Below, in pieces: positions 7,440-14,872 of a stretch of DNA of 19,905 bases. Source of the stretch: an uncultured Anaerosolibacter sp. (lineage in GTDB: Bacteria; Bacillota_A; Clostridia; Peptostreptococcales; Thermotaleaceae); the NCBI GenBank assembly GCA_937948705.1, contig CALECF010000007.1, positions 1 to 19,905 on the forward strand, written 5' to 3'. Below the pieces are notes generated by a model. The model did not search any database. It saw nothing but the letters and a program-made list of their open reading frames with translations, and was not told the origin of the DNA. Numbering within the stretch: the first letter of the stretch is position 1; each line of letters opens with the position of its first letter. Both the position numbers and the translations under genes were made by a program.

Positions 7440-7685
7440 ATGAAAAAGTTTGTGTCAAAAGTAGAAGGTAAAATATTAAAGTTTGACTTTGGACTAAAAG
7501 AAAGAGTAAGAAAAGCTCTTAAAAATGAAAAAGGAGAAGGGGGCATTATCGTAACCATTATCTTTGCTGCTTTGATTATTCTTGCAGCACTGGCCACGGA
7601 TCCACTGATTAGAGATTTATTTACTGGCGTTGTAACACGCTTTAGCACTTGGCTAAATACGCGGCTGGACACGTTATTTTCCTAG
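7440..7685 (+). CDS. Flp-like type IVc prepilin, atypical
   Basis: The predicted 81-aa protein has a charged basic leader (~35 residues), then GEGG followed by the hydrophobic helix IIVTIIFAALIILAALA (~36-52), and a short soluble tail. Size, position after tadC, and leader-helix layout match Flp pilins. It is unusual: the leader is long for Flp, and the canonical Glu at +5 of the mature helix is absent after GEGG. It might therefore be processed differently or be a Flp1-like subset. AAGGAGG gives a strong ribosome binding site. It is probably the main pilus or pseudopilus subunit. No prepilin peptidase gene is in the window. Confidence 0.7.
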   Translation: MKKFVSKVEGKILKFDFGLKERVRKALKNEKGEGGIIVTIIFAALIILAALATDPLIRDLFTGVVTRFSTWLNTRLDTLFS

Positions 7686-7695
7686 GAGGGATATT

Positions 7696-8076
7696 ATGCA
7701 AATTCCCGTTAGTCTTTGGATCTTAGGGTTAGGACTACTCTTTATATTACTGATTGCTGTTGTTGGGGTGGATTATACCATACCAATGTTTGTGAGGGCT
7801 AATTTTGATGATGTATGTAACAGTTACCTAGCCATAATCGAACGGGACGGGGGACTTGACAGCAGCCACAGAAATGGTTTAAGGGCAGAACTTAGCACCT
7901 TAGGAATTATAAATGTAACAATAAATGCCCCAGCTAGTGCCAGCTGGGGCCAGAAGGTCACGCTTCGTATCGAGGGAGATTATACCTTTGATACGACCAA
8001 AAGCGACCTTTCTAAGGAAAGTATAACAAAAAGAATTGTCTATGAAAATAGTACAGTAATTTTATCGAATAATTAG
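7696..8076 (+). CDS. TadE/DUF4320-like pseudopilin
   Basis: The predicted 126-aa protein has a hydrophobic N-terminal segment (~6-30, LWILGLGLLFILLIAVVGVDYT) with only two residues before helix-type sequence, then a soluble domain with many Thr, Ser and Asn, predicted mainly beta-strand (INVTINAPASASWGQ, VTLRIEGDYTF). This is the layout of minor pseudopilins of Tad systems in Firmicutes, such as TadE or the DUF4320 family. It starts at ATG 10 nt after the pilin stop with AGGAGGG. A 9-bp GC-rich inverted repeat (7927-7950) lies inside it. Call as TadE-like is from position and shape; the exact family is uncertain. Confidence 0.65.
   Translation: MQIPVSLWILGLGLLFILLIAVVGVDYTIPMFVRANFDDVCNSYLAIIERDGGLDSSHRNGLRAELSTLGIINVTINAPASASWGQKVTLRIEGDYTFDTTKSDLSKESITKRIVYENSTVILSNN
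7927..7950 (+). repeat. Perfect GC-rich inverted repeat inside the TadE-like gene
   Basis: GCCCCAGCT (7927-7935) and AGCTGGGGC (7942-7950) are perfect 9-bp arms with a 6-nt spacer (AGTGCC). Its GC content stands out sharply from the surrounding gene. No T-run follows, so it is not a standard terminator. It could slow ribosomes or protect an RNA end. Confidence 0.6.
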
Positions 8077-8086
8077 GTGAAGAAAA

Positions 8087-8602
8087 ATGAAAATAATCAT
8101 ATACCTGTTGTTATTTTCTATTGTAGCCTTTTTAATGATTGGAGGATACCTATTTGTCACTACAACCATTGAGATATATACATTAGGAAACAGAATCGAA
8201 GATAGTTTAATTGCTGCAGGATGGGCGGGCTTTTCAAGAATTGATTTTGAGAAGATGGCAGAGCGGCTAGATATTGATGATGAGGAGAATCGACACATTT
8301 ACATTGTTAAAGGTGAGGCAGAGGGTGTTGTAAGAAGCTATATACTAGAGAATCTAAAGCTAGATACTACCCTTTATCCTACAGCAGAGAGCTATATTCC
8401 CAATAAGGATCACCCTGTGCTGATTGATGAGATTACGATTTACAACCCCGATGAGCTGCCTGTCAGCTGCAGCAGAGGTGTAAATTTGGAAAGGACTACT
8501 ATCCACATCGTCTGTAGGATACCCATTGAGATCAAATGGCTAGGCTTTCGGTATTTAGAAAAGCATGTGGATGTAGATATTAAGTCTATGTATAGAGACT
8601 AG
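8087..8602 (+). CDS. TadE/TadF-like minor pseudopilin or membrane-anchored exported protein
   Basis: The predicted 171-aa protein has one N-terminal membrane segment (~3-25, IIIYLLLFSIVAFLMIGGYL), a charged helix (DFEKMAERLDIDDEEN) and a soluble, probably extracytoplasmic, remainder with a beta-rich end (TTIHIVCRIPIEIKWLG). Two Cys (about residues 127 and 142, in PVSCSRG and HIVCRI) could form a disulfide outside the membrane. It follows the TadE-like gene by 10 bp and precedes the HD-GYP gene by 17 bp. Tad loci usually encode two or three such pseudopilins. I assign it as a second minor pseudopilin on layout and position only. Confidence 0.6.
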   Translation: MKIIIYLLLFSIVAFLMIGGYLFVTTTIEIYTLGNRIEDSLIAAGWAGFSRIDFEKMAERLDIDDEENRHIYIVKGEAEGVVRSYILENLKLDTTLYPTAESYIPNKDHPVLIDEITIYNPDELPVSCSRGVNLERTTIHIVCRIPIEIKWLGFRYLEKHVDVDIKSMYRD

Positions 8603-8619
8603 AAAGGGAAGGTGATGGA

Positions 8620-9162
8620 ATGGAAGCATTACAAAGTATAGAGTCTTTACAAGGGGAGCTGGATCTTTCAGATATATTGCATGGGCATCGGGTTGCAGAG
8701 TTGGCTATCAAGATTGGTAAAAGGATAAATCTAAATCATAAGGAGATCGCCAACTTATATTTGAGTGCCTTATTTCATGATGTTGGAAAATCAATGATTG
8801 ACAAAAGTATTTTAAATAAGCCGGGGAAGCTCAACAAATGGGAAAAGCTGATTATGGATGGCCATGTAAAACTAAGTGCTGTAATTGCATTAAAAATGAA
8901 TCTAGACCAGGATAGTGTAAAAGCAATCCTGGGACATCATGAAAATTATGATGGGAGTGGCTATCCAACAGGCATAAATGGAGAAGATATCCCACTAGGA
9001 GCAAGAATTCTTAAAATTTGTGATGTATATGATGCCTTAAGAAGTGATCGGCCTTATCGAAAGGCCTTTACAGTTGAAGAAGCGCTTGAACAAATGGTAA
9101 AGGAAGAACATACCTTTGACCCTAAGTTATATCGGCATTTTAGAGAGGTGATTAATGAATGA
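8620..9162 (+). CDS. HD-GYP domain phosphodiesterase, stand-alone
   Basis: The 180-aa protein is one HD-GYP domain with no receiver or sensor domain. The metal-site and signature residues are present: H23 (HRVAELA), H53-D54 with K57 (FHDVGK), H82 (DGHVKL), H106-H107 (GHHENYDGSGYP), the GYP tripeptide at 114-116, D135 (ICDVYDAL), and RPYRKA (144-149). HD-GYP proteins hydrolyse cyclic-di-GMP, and some act on cGAMP; the sequence alone does not say which. It lies inside the pilus operon and overlaps the next gene by 4 nt (ATGA at 9159-9162), which suggests translational coupling and a dedicated signalling role. Confidence 0.88.
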   Translation: MEALQSIESLQGELDLSDILHGHRVAELAIKIGKRINLNHKEIANLYLSALFHDVGKSMIDKSILNKPGKLNKWEKLIMDGHVKLSAVIALKMNLDQDSVKAILGHHENYDGSGYPTGINGEDIPLGARILKICDVYDALRSDRPYRKAFTVEEALEQMVKEEHTFDPKLYRHFREVINE

Positions 9163-9833
9163 AAATTAATAAAAGACTGATACAAATAGCTATTTTATCT
9201 TTGCTCATAGCACTAGGTATAAGCACATTTTTATTTAGCACAATAAAAAAGGCATCTGAGCCAGAGCCTACAGAAAGAATTGCATACTTTAAGATTCCCA
9301 TTGAAAAGGGGATGGTTTTTAAGAAGGAAGATATAGATAAATATATTGAAATGATTCCAACGCCTAAGTCAAGGATACCGAAAACTGCAGTAAGAGATAC
9401 CAGCCAGATTATCGATAAACGCTTAACCGTAAATGCCGATGCAGGAGAGTATGTACTTATTGGCAAGTTTATTGAGCGTGGAGATGTCCGGGTGGATATT
9501 ACTAAGCTTTGGACCATTGGCCTGGATGTAAAGAATATCTCAAACTACTTAGGCGGGAACTTAAAAGAGGGAGGAGATTACCTACTGCTCTATATCTCTC
9601 CTGAAAAGGCTGCTGAAGTGATCTCTGAGATTAAGATTGCAAACATGGTAGATACCAACGGCAGACCGATCACTGAAACTGGAGATGGCCTGATCAAGAC
9701 CGTCAATGTATCGGTCCAGGAACAGGATACCATGATGAAGATTGCTGCGCTAAAGGATGTAGGAACTTTTGAAATCGTCGACTCTCCGGAGGGCTATAAG
9801 GTGCCACAAAATGTAGCAGTAGAAAGTGAATAA
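9159..9833 (+). CDS. cpaB: CpaB/RcpC-like Tad pilus assembly protein (SAF domain)
   Basis: The predicted 224-aa protein has a membrane anchor (~8-28), then an SAF-type domain (~40-110: IAYFKIPIEKGMVFKKEDI is the typical start, AGEYVLIGKFIERG a later strand) and a C-terminal domain (~110-220), in the CpaB layout. CpaB works outside the membrane next to the pilus channel in didermic Tad systems. Its presence here, without a secretin gene in the window, implies a wall-facing role. The ATG overlaps the HD-GYP stop by 4 nt. It is the last gene before a probable separate transcription unit. Confidence 0.85.
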   Translation: MKINKRLIQIAILSLLIALGISTFLFSTIKKASEPEPTERIAYFKIPIEKGMVFKKEDIDKYIEMIPTPKSRIPKTAVRDTSQIIDKRLTVNADAGEYVLIGKFIERGDVRVDITKLWTIGLDVKNISNYLGGNLKEGGDYLLLYISPEKAAEVISEIKIANMVDTNGRPITETGDGLIKTVNVSVQEQDTMMKIAALKDVGTFEIVDSPEGYKVPQNVAVESE

Positions 9834-9862
9834 GAGTTTTCTGAAAAATGTTTAGAAATAAC

Positions 9863-9891
9863 TTGTAAGGATTTACAGGATATGGTATATT
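9863..9891 (+). promoter_or_regulatory. Candidate sigma-70 type promoter before the recombinase-domain gene
   Basis: TTGTAA (9863-9868) and TATATT (9886-9891) are spaced by 17 bp; these match the consensus at 4/6 and 5/6. It lies in the 96-bp gap after cpaB, so the next gene may have its own promoter. AT-rich DNA gives such matches often. Confidence 0.45.
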
Positions 9892-9915
9892 TGGTATAAA
9901 CAATATTCATACCAA
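9891..9915. promoter_or_regulatory. Inverted repeat overlapping the candidate transcription start and preceding the ribosome binding site
   Basis: TTGGTAT (9891-9897) and ATACCAA (9909-9915) are perfect 7-bp arms spaced by 11 bp (18 bp centre to centre). The repeat begins at the end of the -10 box and ends just before GGGGA. It could be an operator for a dimeric regulator or a leader hairpin. Confidence 0.45.
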
Positions 9916-9929
9916 GGGGAGTGATGGCA

Positions 9930-10322
9930 TTGTCCCAGAAAAATTATATAGGTAGCCGTGAAGATCCTGCAGCCATCATTACCAGGTTAGAAGATGAAGT
10001 TATGATGCTCAAGGCTGAAAATACAAAGCTTAAAAAGCAGCTAGATGTAGCCCTAAAGAGTCTTGGAGGGCAAAAACCACTAAGCGATCAGGCCGTTATC
10101 GAAAGAATCTTTTCTATGTACTTAAATAATGCATCGTTACAGGATATTGTAGATGCGCTTACAAGGGAGAAAGTAGAGACAAAACGGGGTGGAAAGTGGT
10201 ATAAAGGAACGATTAAATACATCTTGGAAAATTATCATTACGTGAAAATGGAATATGTATCAGAAGATACTTTTTTGATAGTCCAAAAGAAATTAAAGGG
10301 AAATCGGTTAGGGGAAAAATAG
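9930..10322 (+). CDS. Coiled coil plus serine-recombinase 'Recombinase' DNA-binding domain, no catalytic domain
   Basis: The predicted 130-aa protein has a coiled coil (~13-45, DEVMMLKAENTKLKKQLDVA) followed by a domain (~50-105) that matches the pattern of the Recombinase domain of large serine integrases (PF07508): SLQDIVDALTREKVETKR, then GGKWYKGTIKYILENYHYV. The usual form is 'IA..LN..G..T..G..W....I..IL.N..Y'. The resolvase catalytic domain and its nucleophilic Ser are absent, and so is a zinc-ribbon. It could bind DNA as a regulator. The coding start is likely TTG 9930, 9 nt after AAGGGGA (9914-9920), as in tadZ; GTG 9921 and ATG 9924 are too close to that site. The gene precedes the SLH gene by 19 bp. 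Confidence 0.7.
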   Translation: MSQKNYIGSREDPAAIITRLEDEVMMLKAENTKLKKQLDVALKSLGGQKPLSDQAVIERIFSMYLNNASLQDIVDALTREKVETKRGGKWYKGTIKYILENYHYVKMEYVSEDTFLIVQKKLKGNRLGEK

Positions 10323-10341
10323 GATGATAGGGGGATTACAT

Positions 10342-11424
10342 ATGAAGAAAACAGTAGCGGTAATGCTAATACTTTGTATTATTTTTTCCATGACAATCAG
10401 CAGTTTTGCAGATAATGGGGCAGTGAAGGCTGGTGATTTACTAAATATGCTTAGTGATATCGTTAATGAAGTCGTAAAGAAACTTCCCGATATTGCAAAC
10501 CACTGGGCCAAAGACTTTATCGCAACACTTACCCAAAAGGGCATCATCGGGGGTTATCCCGATGGGACCTTCAAACCAAACAATAAAATAACAGTAGCAG
10601 AATTCACAGCGCTGATTCTAAAGAGTTGCGGCTTTACGGATCTTAACGAAGAGGGAGTTTGGTACCGGGGAATTATCAATACGGCGGGTCGTTATGGACT
10701 GATCCAAAAAGGAGAGTTTAACGACTATAACCGTGCGATTAATAGAGGAGAAATGGCGAGAATCGTTGTGCGTGCTATGGTTGAGAATACCAGCAGCGGC
10801 AAGACAGATTTTACAGATGATGCACAGATTCCATCCAGTGTTAAGGGGCATGTGAAGAGAGCTGTAGAGCTCGGGATCATCAGTGGCTATCCAGATAGTA
10901 CCTTTAAGTCTTCGGGAAATGCCACTAGAGCTGAGGCATCCACCATAATTACAAAGATGCTTGAGAAGATGGATCCAAATAGAAGACTGGTGATCCAGAC
11001 CACTGAAGAATTGATTCCACTACCAAAACCTGATTTTATTGAACCCAAAATTGAAGTAGTTCATAACACGAATCCAGGAACTAGACAGTATTTTGAAGTT
11101 GTCATCAATAATATTGATGACTACACGAATGAATATCAATTTAAAATCGAATCTGTGAACTATCCGCAACTTAATGTAAGGGAGCAAGTGAGTCTTGTAC
11201 ATGCAGGCTATGATAGATTTGATCTAACGGAATGGAGAACCAAAGAGAACATGTCTAGAAGTGGAAGGATATTTGTACTGGGAATGAAATATTACACTCT
11301 TGTAGAAACAGAAAAAACGTTTAAGATCGAAGAGGGAATGAAAATTAAGTTTAAAGTAACCGTGAAGAAAGGTAAACAAGAGAAGGAATACTTCGAGGAA
11401 GTGACAGTACGAAAAGTCGGATAG
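10342..11424 (+). CDS. Exported SLH-domain protein
   Basis: The preferred start is ATG 10342 after AGGGGG (10329-10334), giving 360 aa; the ATG at 10324 lies upstream of that site. A signal peptide ends at about residue 23 (ISSFA, then DNG). Three SLH-type repeats follow: ~50-93 (DIANHWAKDFIATL, GIIGGYPDGTFKPNN), ~106-147 (weaker, lacks a GYPDGTF), and ~157-208 (GIISGYPDSTFKSS, ATRAEASTII). The C-terminal ~150 aa look beta-rich (EVVINNIDDYTNEYQFKIES). SLH domains bind pyruvylated wall polymers, so it should sit on the cell wall, perhaps anchoring the appendage or partner proteins. A terminator follows it. Confidence 0.88.
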   Translation: MKKTVAVMLILCIIFSMTISSFADNGAVKAGDLLNMLSDIVNEVVKKLPDIANHWAKDFIATLTQKGIIGGYPDGTFKPNNKITVAEFTALILKSCGFTDLNEEGVWYRGIINTAGRYGLIQKGEFNDYNRAINRGEMARIVVRAMVENTSSGKTDFTDDAQIPSSVKGHVKRAVELGIISGYPDSTFKSSGNATRAEASTIITKMLEKMDPNRRLVIQTTEELIPLPKPDFIEPKIEVVHNTNPGTRQYFEVVINNIDDYTNEYQFKIESVNYPQLNVREQVSLVHAGYDRFDLTEWRTKENMSRSGRIFVLGMKYYTLVETEKTFKIEEGMKIKFKVTVKKGKQEKEYFEEVTVRKVG

Positions 11425-11430
11425 AAAGAA

Positions 11431-11470
11431 AAGAACCACAGTAGTGAGAGCTACCGTGGTTCTTTATATT
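11431..11470 (+). terminator. Rho-independent terminator after the SLH gene
   Basis: AAGAACCACAGTAG (11431-11444) pairs with CTACCGTGGTTCTT (11451-11464): a 14-bp stem with one A-C mismatch and a 6-nt loop, followed by TTTATATTTT. This is strong and separates the SLH gene from the 1118-aa gene, unless read-through occurs. Confidence 0.9.
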
Positions 11471-11494
11471 TTGCATAAAAAGAGGTGAGGATGA

Positions 11495-14400
11495 GTGAAA
11501 AAATATCAGAGATCCATTGCAGTTTTTTTAGCAATGCTCATAGCCATAAGCGGTATCAACACAAATTTGGGATTTGCACTAGATCCGATAGATTATAGAG
11601 ATGTGCGTTTTGGAGAAGACTTACTTAAGCCGATAGCGAAGTTTGGAGTGAGTGTGAATAATTCATCTGGTCCGTATACTTACTCAATCGAAGAAGATTC
11701 AATCAACTATGATAATCATCCTAAAATAACTGCTTATGTGGGAGATACCCTATATATTAAAGATATGAGTTATTCGAGAGAAGGATGGGCTATCACAGGT
11801 AATTCCTATGACTTTCAATACTACGGGCTTGGCTACACTTACAAAGCCTACACTACAAAATCAAATGTAGAAAAGCCCATCGCCCTAAATCAAGCAGGTA
11901 CCTTGACAATATATCTAATGGTAAAGGACAAGGATAATATCGTACAAGGCTGGCATAACTGGTCCCAGAATGGAACCAGAAGAGTCCTTGGAGATCATAT
12001 GGCCATCACAGAACAGAAGGTATGGTGGTACTTTACTGCTATTACTGTAGAGGTGAAAGTGCCTGAGCCTACTGCAGAGTTTGAAATACATTATCAAGGA
12101 ACGAATGTCACAGACAATATAAATAATCCAATACAATTAGATTCTTTTCCTTACAATGTAAACCTTATTGATAAATCAACAACACCTGCAGGTACGCATA
12201 TTACAGGTTGGGAATGGCAAGGAAATGCAGGAAGTGGTTGGGTTCCTTTATCTACACAGCAAAATCCAAGTGATTCAGTAGCCGGTGGATGGAAAGGCTT
12301 TAGGCTGCGTACAACAAATAATAAGGGTGGCGTATCGGCATGGAAACAGCACGATGTATACGCAAAACTAAAAGGTGGAGCTGCTCCCGAGCCACCGCCT
12401 GAAAGCAATACAGCAGAGATTAACCCGAGTCTTTTAATCGATCCGATCCCAAGAGTGGTTCCAATAAAATATAAGGACTACCACAATGATGTGAGTAAGC
12501 AAGTAAGGTTGGAACTAGATGCATCCAAAAGTACTGCCACAGAGGGCATACAAGATTATTTGTTCTATTTCCGAATAGGAGAAAATGACTGGGTCGATTT
12601 TGATTGGACAAGTAATTCAAAGATGAATGTCAATATAACTGTTCGTAAATCCGATGAAGACTCGAATGGAAAAATACCTATCGTGGCAAGAGTTGGAGTA
12701 CGTGATAAAAAAGGTGAAGTGAAGTATGCAAGTGCAACGGATTCAGTAATCTTTGATGTGCAAATAGAGCCACCAGAGACAAAGCTATCCCTTCCACCAA
12801 TCTTTTATCCACGAGAGATCACATCTACTCATCCAACGATCAAAAATACAATTAAATGGAACTATACTGGGGATATGCCCTATGCAAAGTCTATCGTTTC
12901 TCTATACAAGTATAACGATACAGATGAAGCTTTTGAGCCAATTTTTGAAAACCGAGAAATGACTGAACGGGAGTTGGTTGTAGAAGGAAATCCCGATGAA
13001 GTGCAAAAGATTGAGGTCAGTGTAGTGGATTCAATTGGCTTGGTTAGCCCCAAAGTTGATGCTCAATACATATACGAAAATGCTTATCCGAAAATTAAGG
13101 TTACGGTAAATAACAGTCGAGAAGCAACCGATGGGGAGCTTGATATACAAGTTGTGAAACTCACCGGTCCAGAAATTGAAGCAATTTACCCAACCACCTA
13201 TACTACTTGGGTCATAACAGATGCTTTTGGCAGTACAATTGCTTCAGGAACTGGTAAACTTCCTGAAAAGATAGCTATTGATGATAGATTCAAGGCAAAC
13301 TCTTTAGTATTTAAACAATACGCAAAAAATATTCTTGAATATACAACAAGTGATAAAGACTTTTATAAGAACAATTCAAAACTAGACTTTCTATTAGCTC
13401 CAACAAGACTATTTGAAACAGAACGAGCACAGGTTACGGATATCTCAGAAAGTATACTCAATAAGAAATGGCTGATTAAAAAGATATCTGATCCTGAGTA
13501 TACGGAATTGATACTAGATGAACAGAAGAAATTTACGCGAGATGCCGGCATATATATAGTGAAATTAGAAGGGGATGCCCGGTTTGTTTTAGACCAAAAC
13601 ATGTATCAATATGCAAATGACAAAGAAGCTTTAAAACAAATAGAACCAGTGGAGTTGACAAATGCTGAAATTCTTGCAAAACATGGCATAGGCTTTATTT
13701 ATGTACAAAACAGTGCAAAATGGATGACCGGAGAAAGTATAGAAAAGGGCAAATACAATGTTGACGGTAAGGTCTACTCTTTTAGAAGAAGGCTTAACTA
13801 TCTTGTAATAAATGAATTTAGAAATTCCAAGGAGCGACAGGTCGAATTTATAAGTGGTACGCCTGCAGCTGATTTTGTGAAGATAGGAGAAGATAGGGTA
13901 TTCAAAAGGCTTACAGTAGATGGTAGTAATTCTGTGAATGTAACCAATCAAGAACTGCAGCAGTACTATCCTATCCTATTTAATCATGAGAGAACCAAGT
14001 TTGTCATCGAGCCCATAAAAGGACCTGGTGGTGCGGTTGATGCAAGCCTACTGTCCCATATTAAGGGTGAGAGCAAGACGCTAACAACCAACAGCGTAGA
14101 ATTTAGGGGCAAACAGATTCAGGACTTCCGGGTAGATAGGTCCATGTTCATACGGATATCTTATACGGTTTTCAATGGATTAAAAAACAGCCCTTATGTA
14201 CAAAAAGAGTTCTATATCGAGCCAGATTTAGAGCCGACTGTAGATATCAATGTTTCCCAATCTGTGGTATATCGGGATGCGAACAATCAACTAAAAACAA
14301 GACTAGGAGTAATCGTAACCTATAGTTCTCCCGATGACGAGATAGATTTAGATAAATCTAAGTTATCCATCTATTACGATAAAAATAATGATGGACAGTC

Positions 14401-14851
14401 TAATGATGGAGAACAGTGGATTATGAAAGGAAGTAACAGTCTAGAATCTTATCTTACAATCGAGAAGGGTATCTTTGGTGAAAATCAAGCCGAGTTTATC
14501 TTAGTAGCAGATAATGTAGATAAGAATATTCTAGGACGTTTCAAGTTTGAATTTGAAGCGATAGAGAAACCTAAAACACCTAACTTTGAAATACCAGGTG
14601 AAGTTATTCCAATTTTGAAGGCTGATACAAAGGCCATTGAAGATCAGAAGAAAGTTATCTATATTGATAATCAGCAGCCAGTGATCACATTGGATACACG
14701 AAGGCGAAACAAAAATGAGATATGGATTATAGAAACGCATGATCAGCCTATAAATTACAATGCACTATTAGAACAGCTAGGCTTAAACAAGTTAGATGCA
14801 ACAGTTATTATTATTAAAAAAGATAAGAGTATCCAAACCATAAAAAACTAA
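11495..14851 (+). CDS. Large exported protein (1118 aa) of beta-sandwich type, unknown function
   Basis: A signal peptide is clear (MKKYQRSIAVFLAMLIAISG, cleaved near residue 28, GFA-LD). The rest (~1090 aa) is rich in Asn, Thr, Ser and aromatic residues and alternates beta-type stretches, suggesting several Ig/PKD-like domains in tandem. A Pro-rich link (GGAAPEPPPES) occurs at ~295-305. An EF-hand-like loop is visible at D962 (DKNNDGQSNDGEQW), a likely Ca2+ site. The C-terminus (WIIETHDQPINYNALLEQ, VIIIKKD) resembles that of the next gene's product. No LPXTG signal or C-terminal membrane helix is present. I do not recognise the family. GTG 11495 follows AGAGGTGAGG. Confidence 0.85.
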   Translation: MKKYQRSIAVFLAMLIAISGINTNLGFALDPIDYRDVRFGEDLLKPIAKFGVSVNNSSGPYTYSIEEDSINYDNHPKITAYVGDTLYIKDMSYSREGWAITGNSYDFQYYGLGYTYKAYTTKSNVEKPIALNQAGTLTIYLMVKDKDNIVQGWHNWSQNGTRRVLGDHMAITEQKVWWYFTAITVEVKVPEPTAEFEIHYQGTNVTDNINNPIQLDSFPYNVNLIDKSTTPAGTHITGWEWQGNAGSGWVPLSTQQNPSDSVAGGWKGFRLRTTNNKGGVSAWKQHDVYAKLKGGAAPEPPPESNTAEINPSLLIDPIPRVVPIKYKDYHNDVSKQVRLELDASKSTATEGIQDYLFYFRIGENDWVDFDWTSNSKMNVNITVRKSDEDSNGKIPIVARVGVRDKKGEVKYASATDSVIFDVQIEPPETKLSLPPIFYPREITSTHPTIKNTIKWNYTGDMPYAKSIVSLYKYNDTDEAFEPIFENREMTERELVVEGNPDEVQKIEVSVVDSIGLVSPKVDAQYIYENAYPKIKVTVNNSREATDGELDIQVVKLTGPEIEAIYPTTYTTWVITDAFGSTIASGTGKLPEKIAIDDRFKANSLVFKQYAKNILEYTTSDKDFYKNNSKLDFLLAPTRLFETERAQVTDISESILNKKWLIKKISDPEYTELILDEQKKFTRDAGIYIVKLEGDARFVLDQNMYQYANDKEALKQIEPVELTNAEILAKHGIGFIYVQNSAKWMTGESIEKGKYNVDGKVYSFRRRLNYLVINEFRNSKERQVEFISGTPAADFVKIGEDRVFKRLTVDGSNSVNVTNQELQQYYPILFNHERTKFVIEPIKGPGGAVDASLLSHIKGESKTLTTNSVEFRGKQIQDFRVDRSMFIRISYTVFNGLKNSPYVQKEFYIEPDLEPTVDINVSQSVVYRDANNQLKTRLGVIVTYSSPDDEIDLDKSKLSIYYDKNNDGQSNDGEQWIMKGSNSLESYLTIEKGIFGENQAEFILVADNVDKNILGRFKFEFEAIEKPKTPNFEIPGEVIPILKADTKAIEDQKKVIYIDNQQPVITLDTRRRNKNEIWIIETHDQPINYNALLEQLGLNKLDATVIIIKKDKSIQTIKN

Positions 14852-14872
14852 GTAAGGAGGAATAGATGTAAA

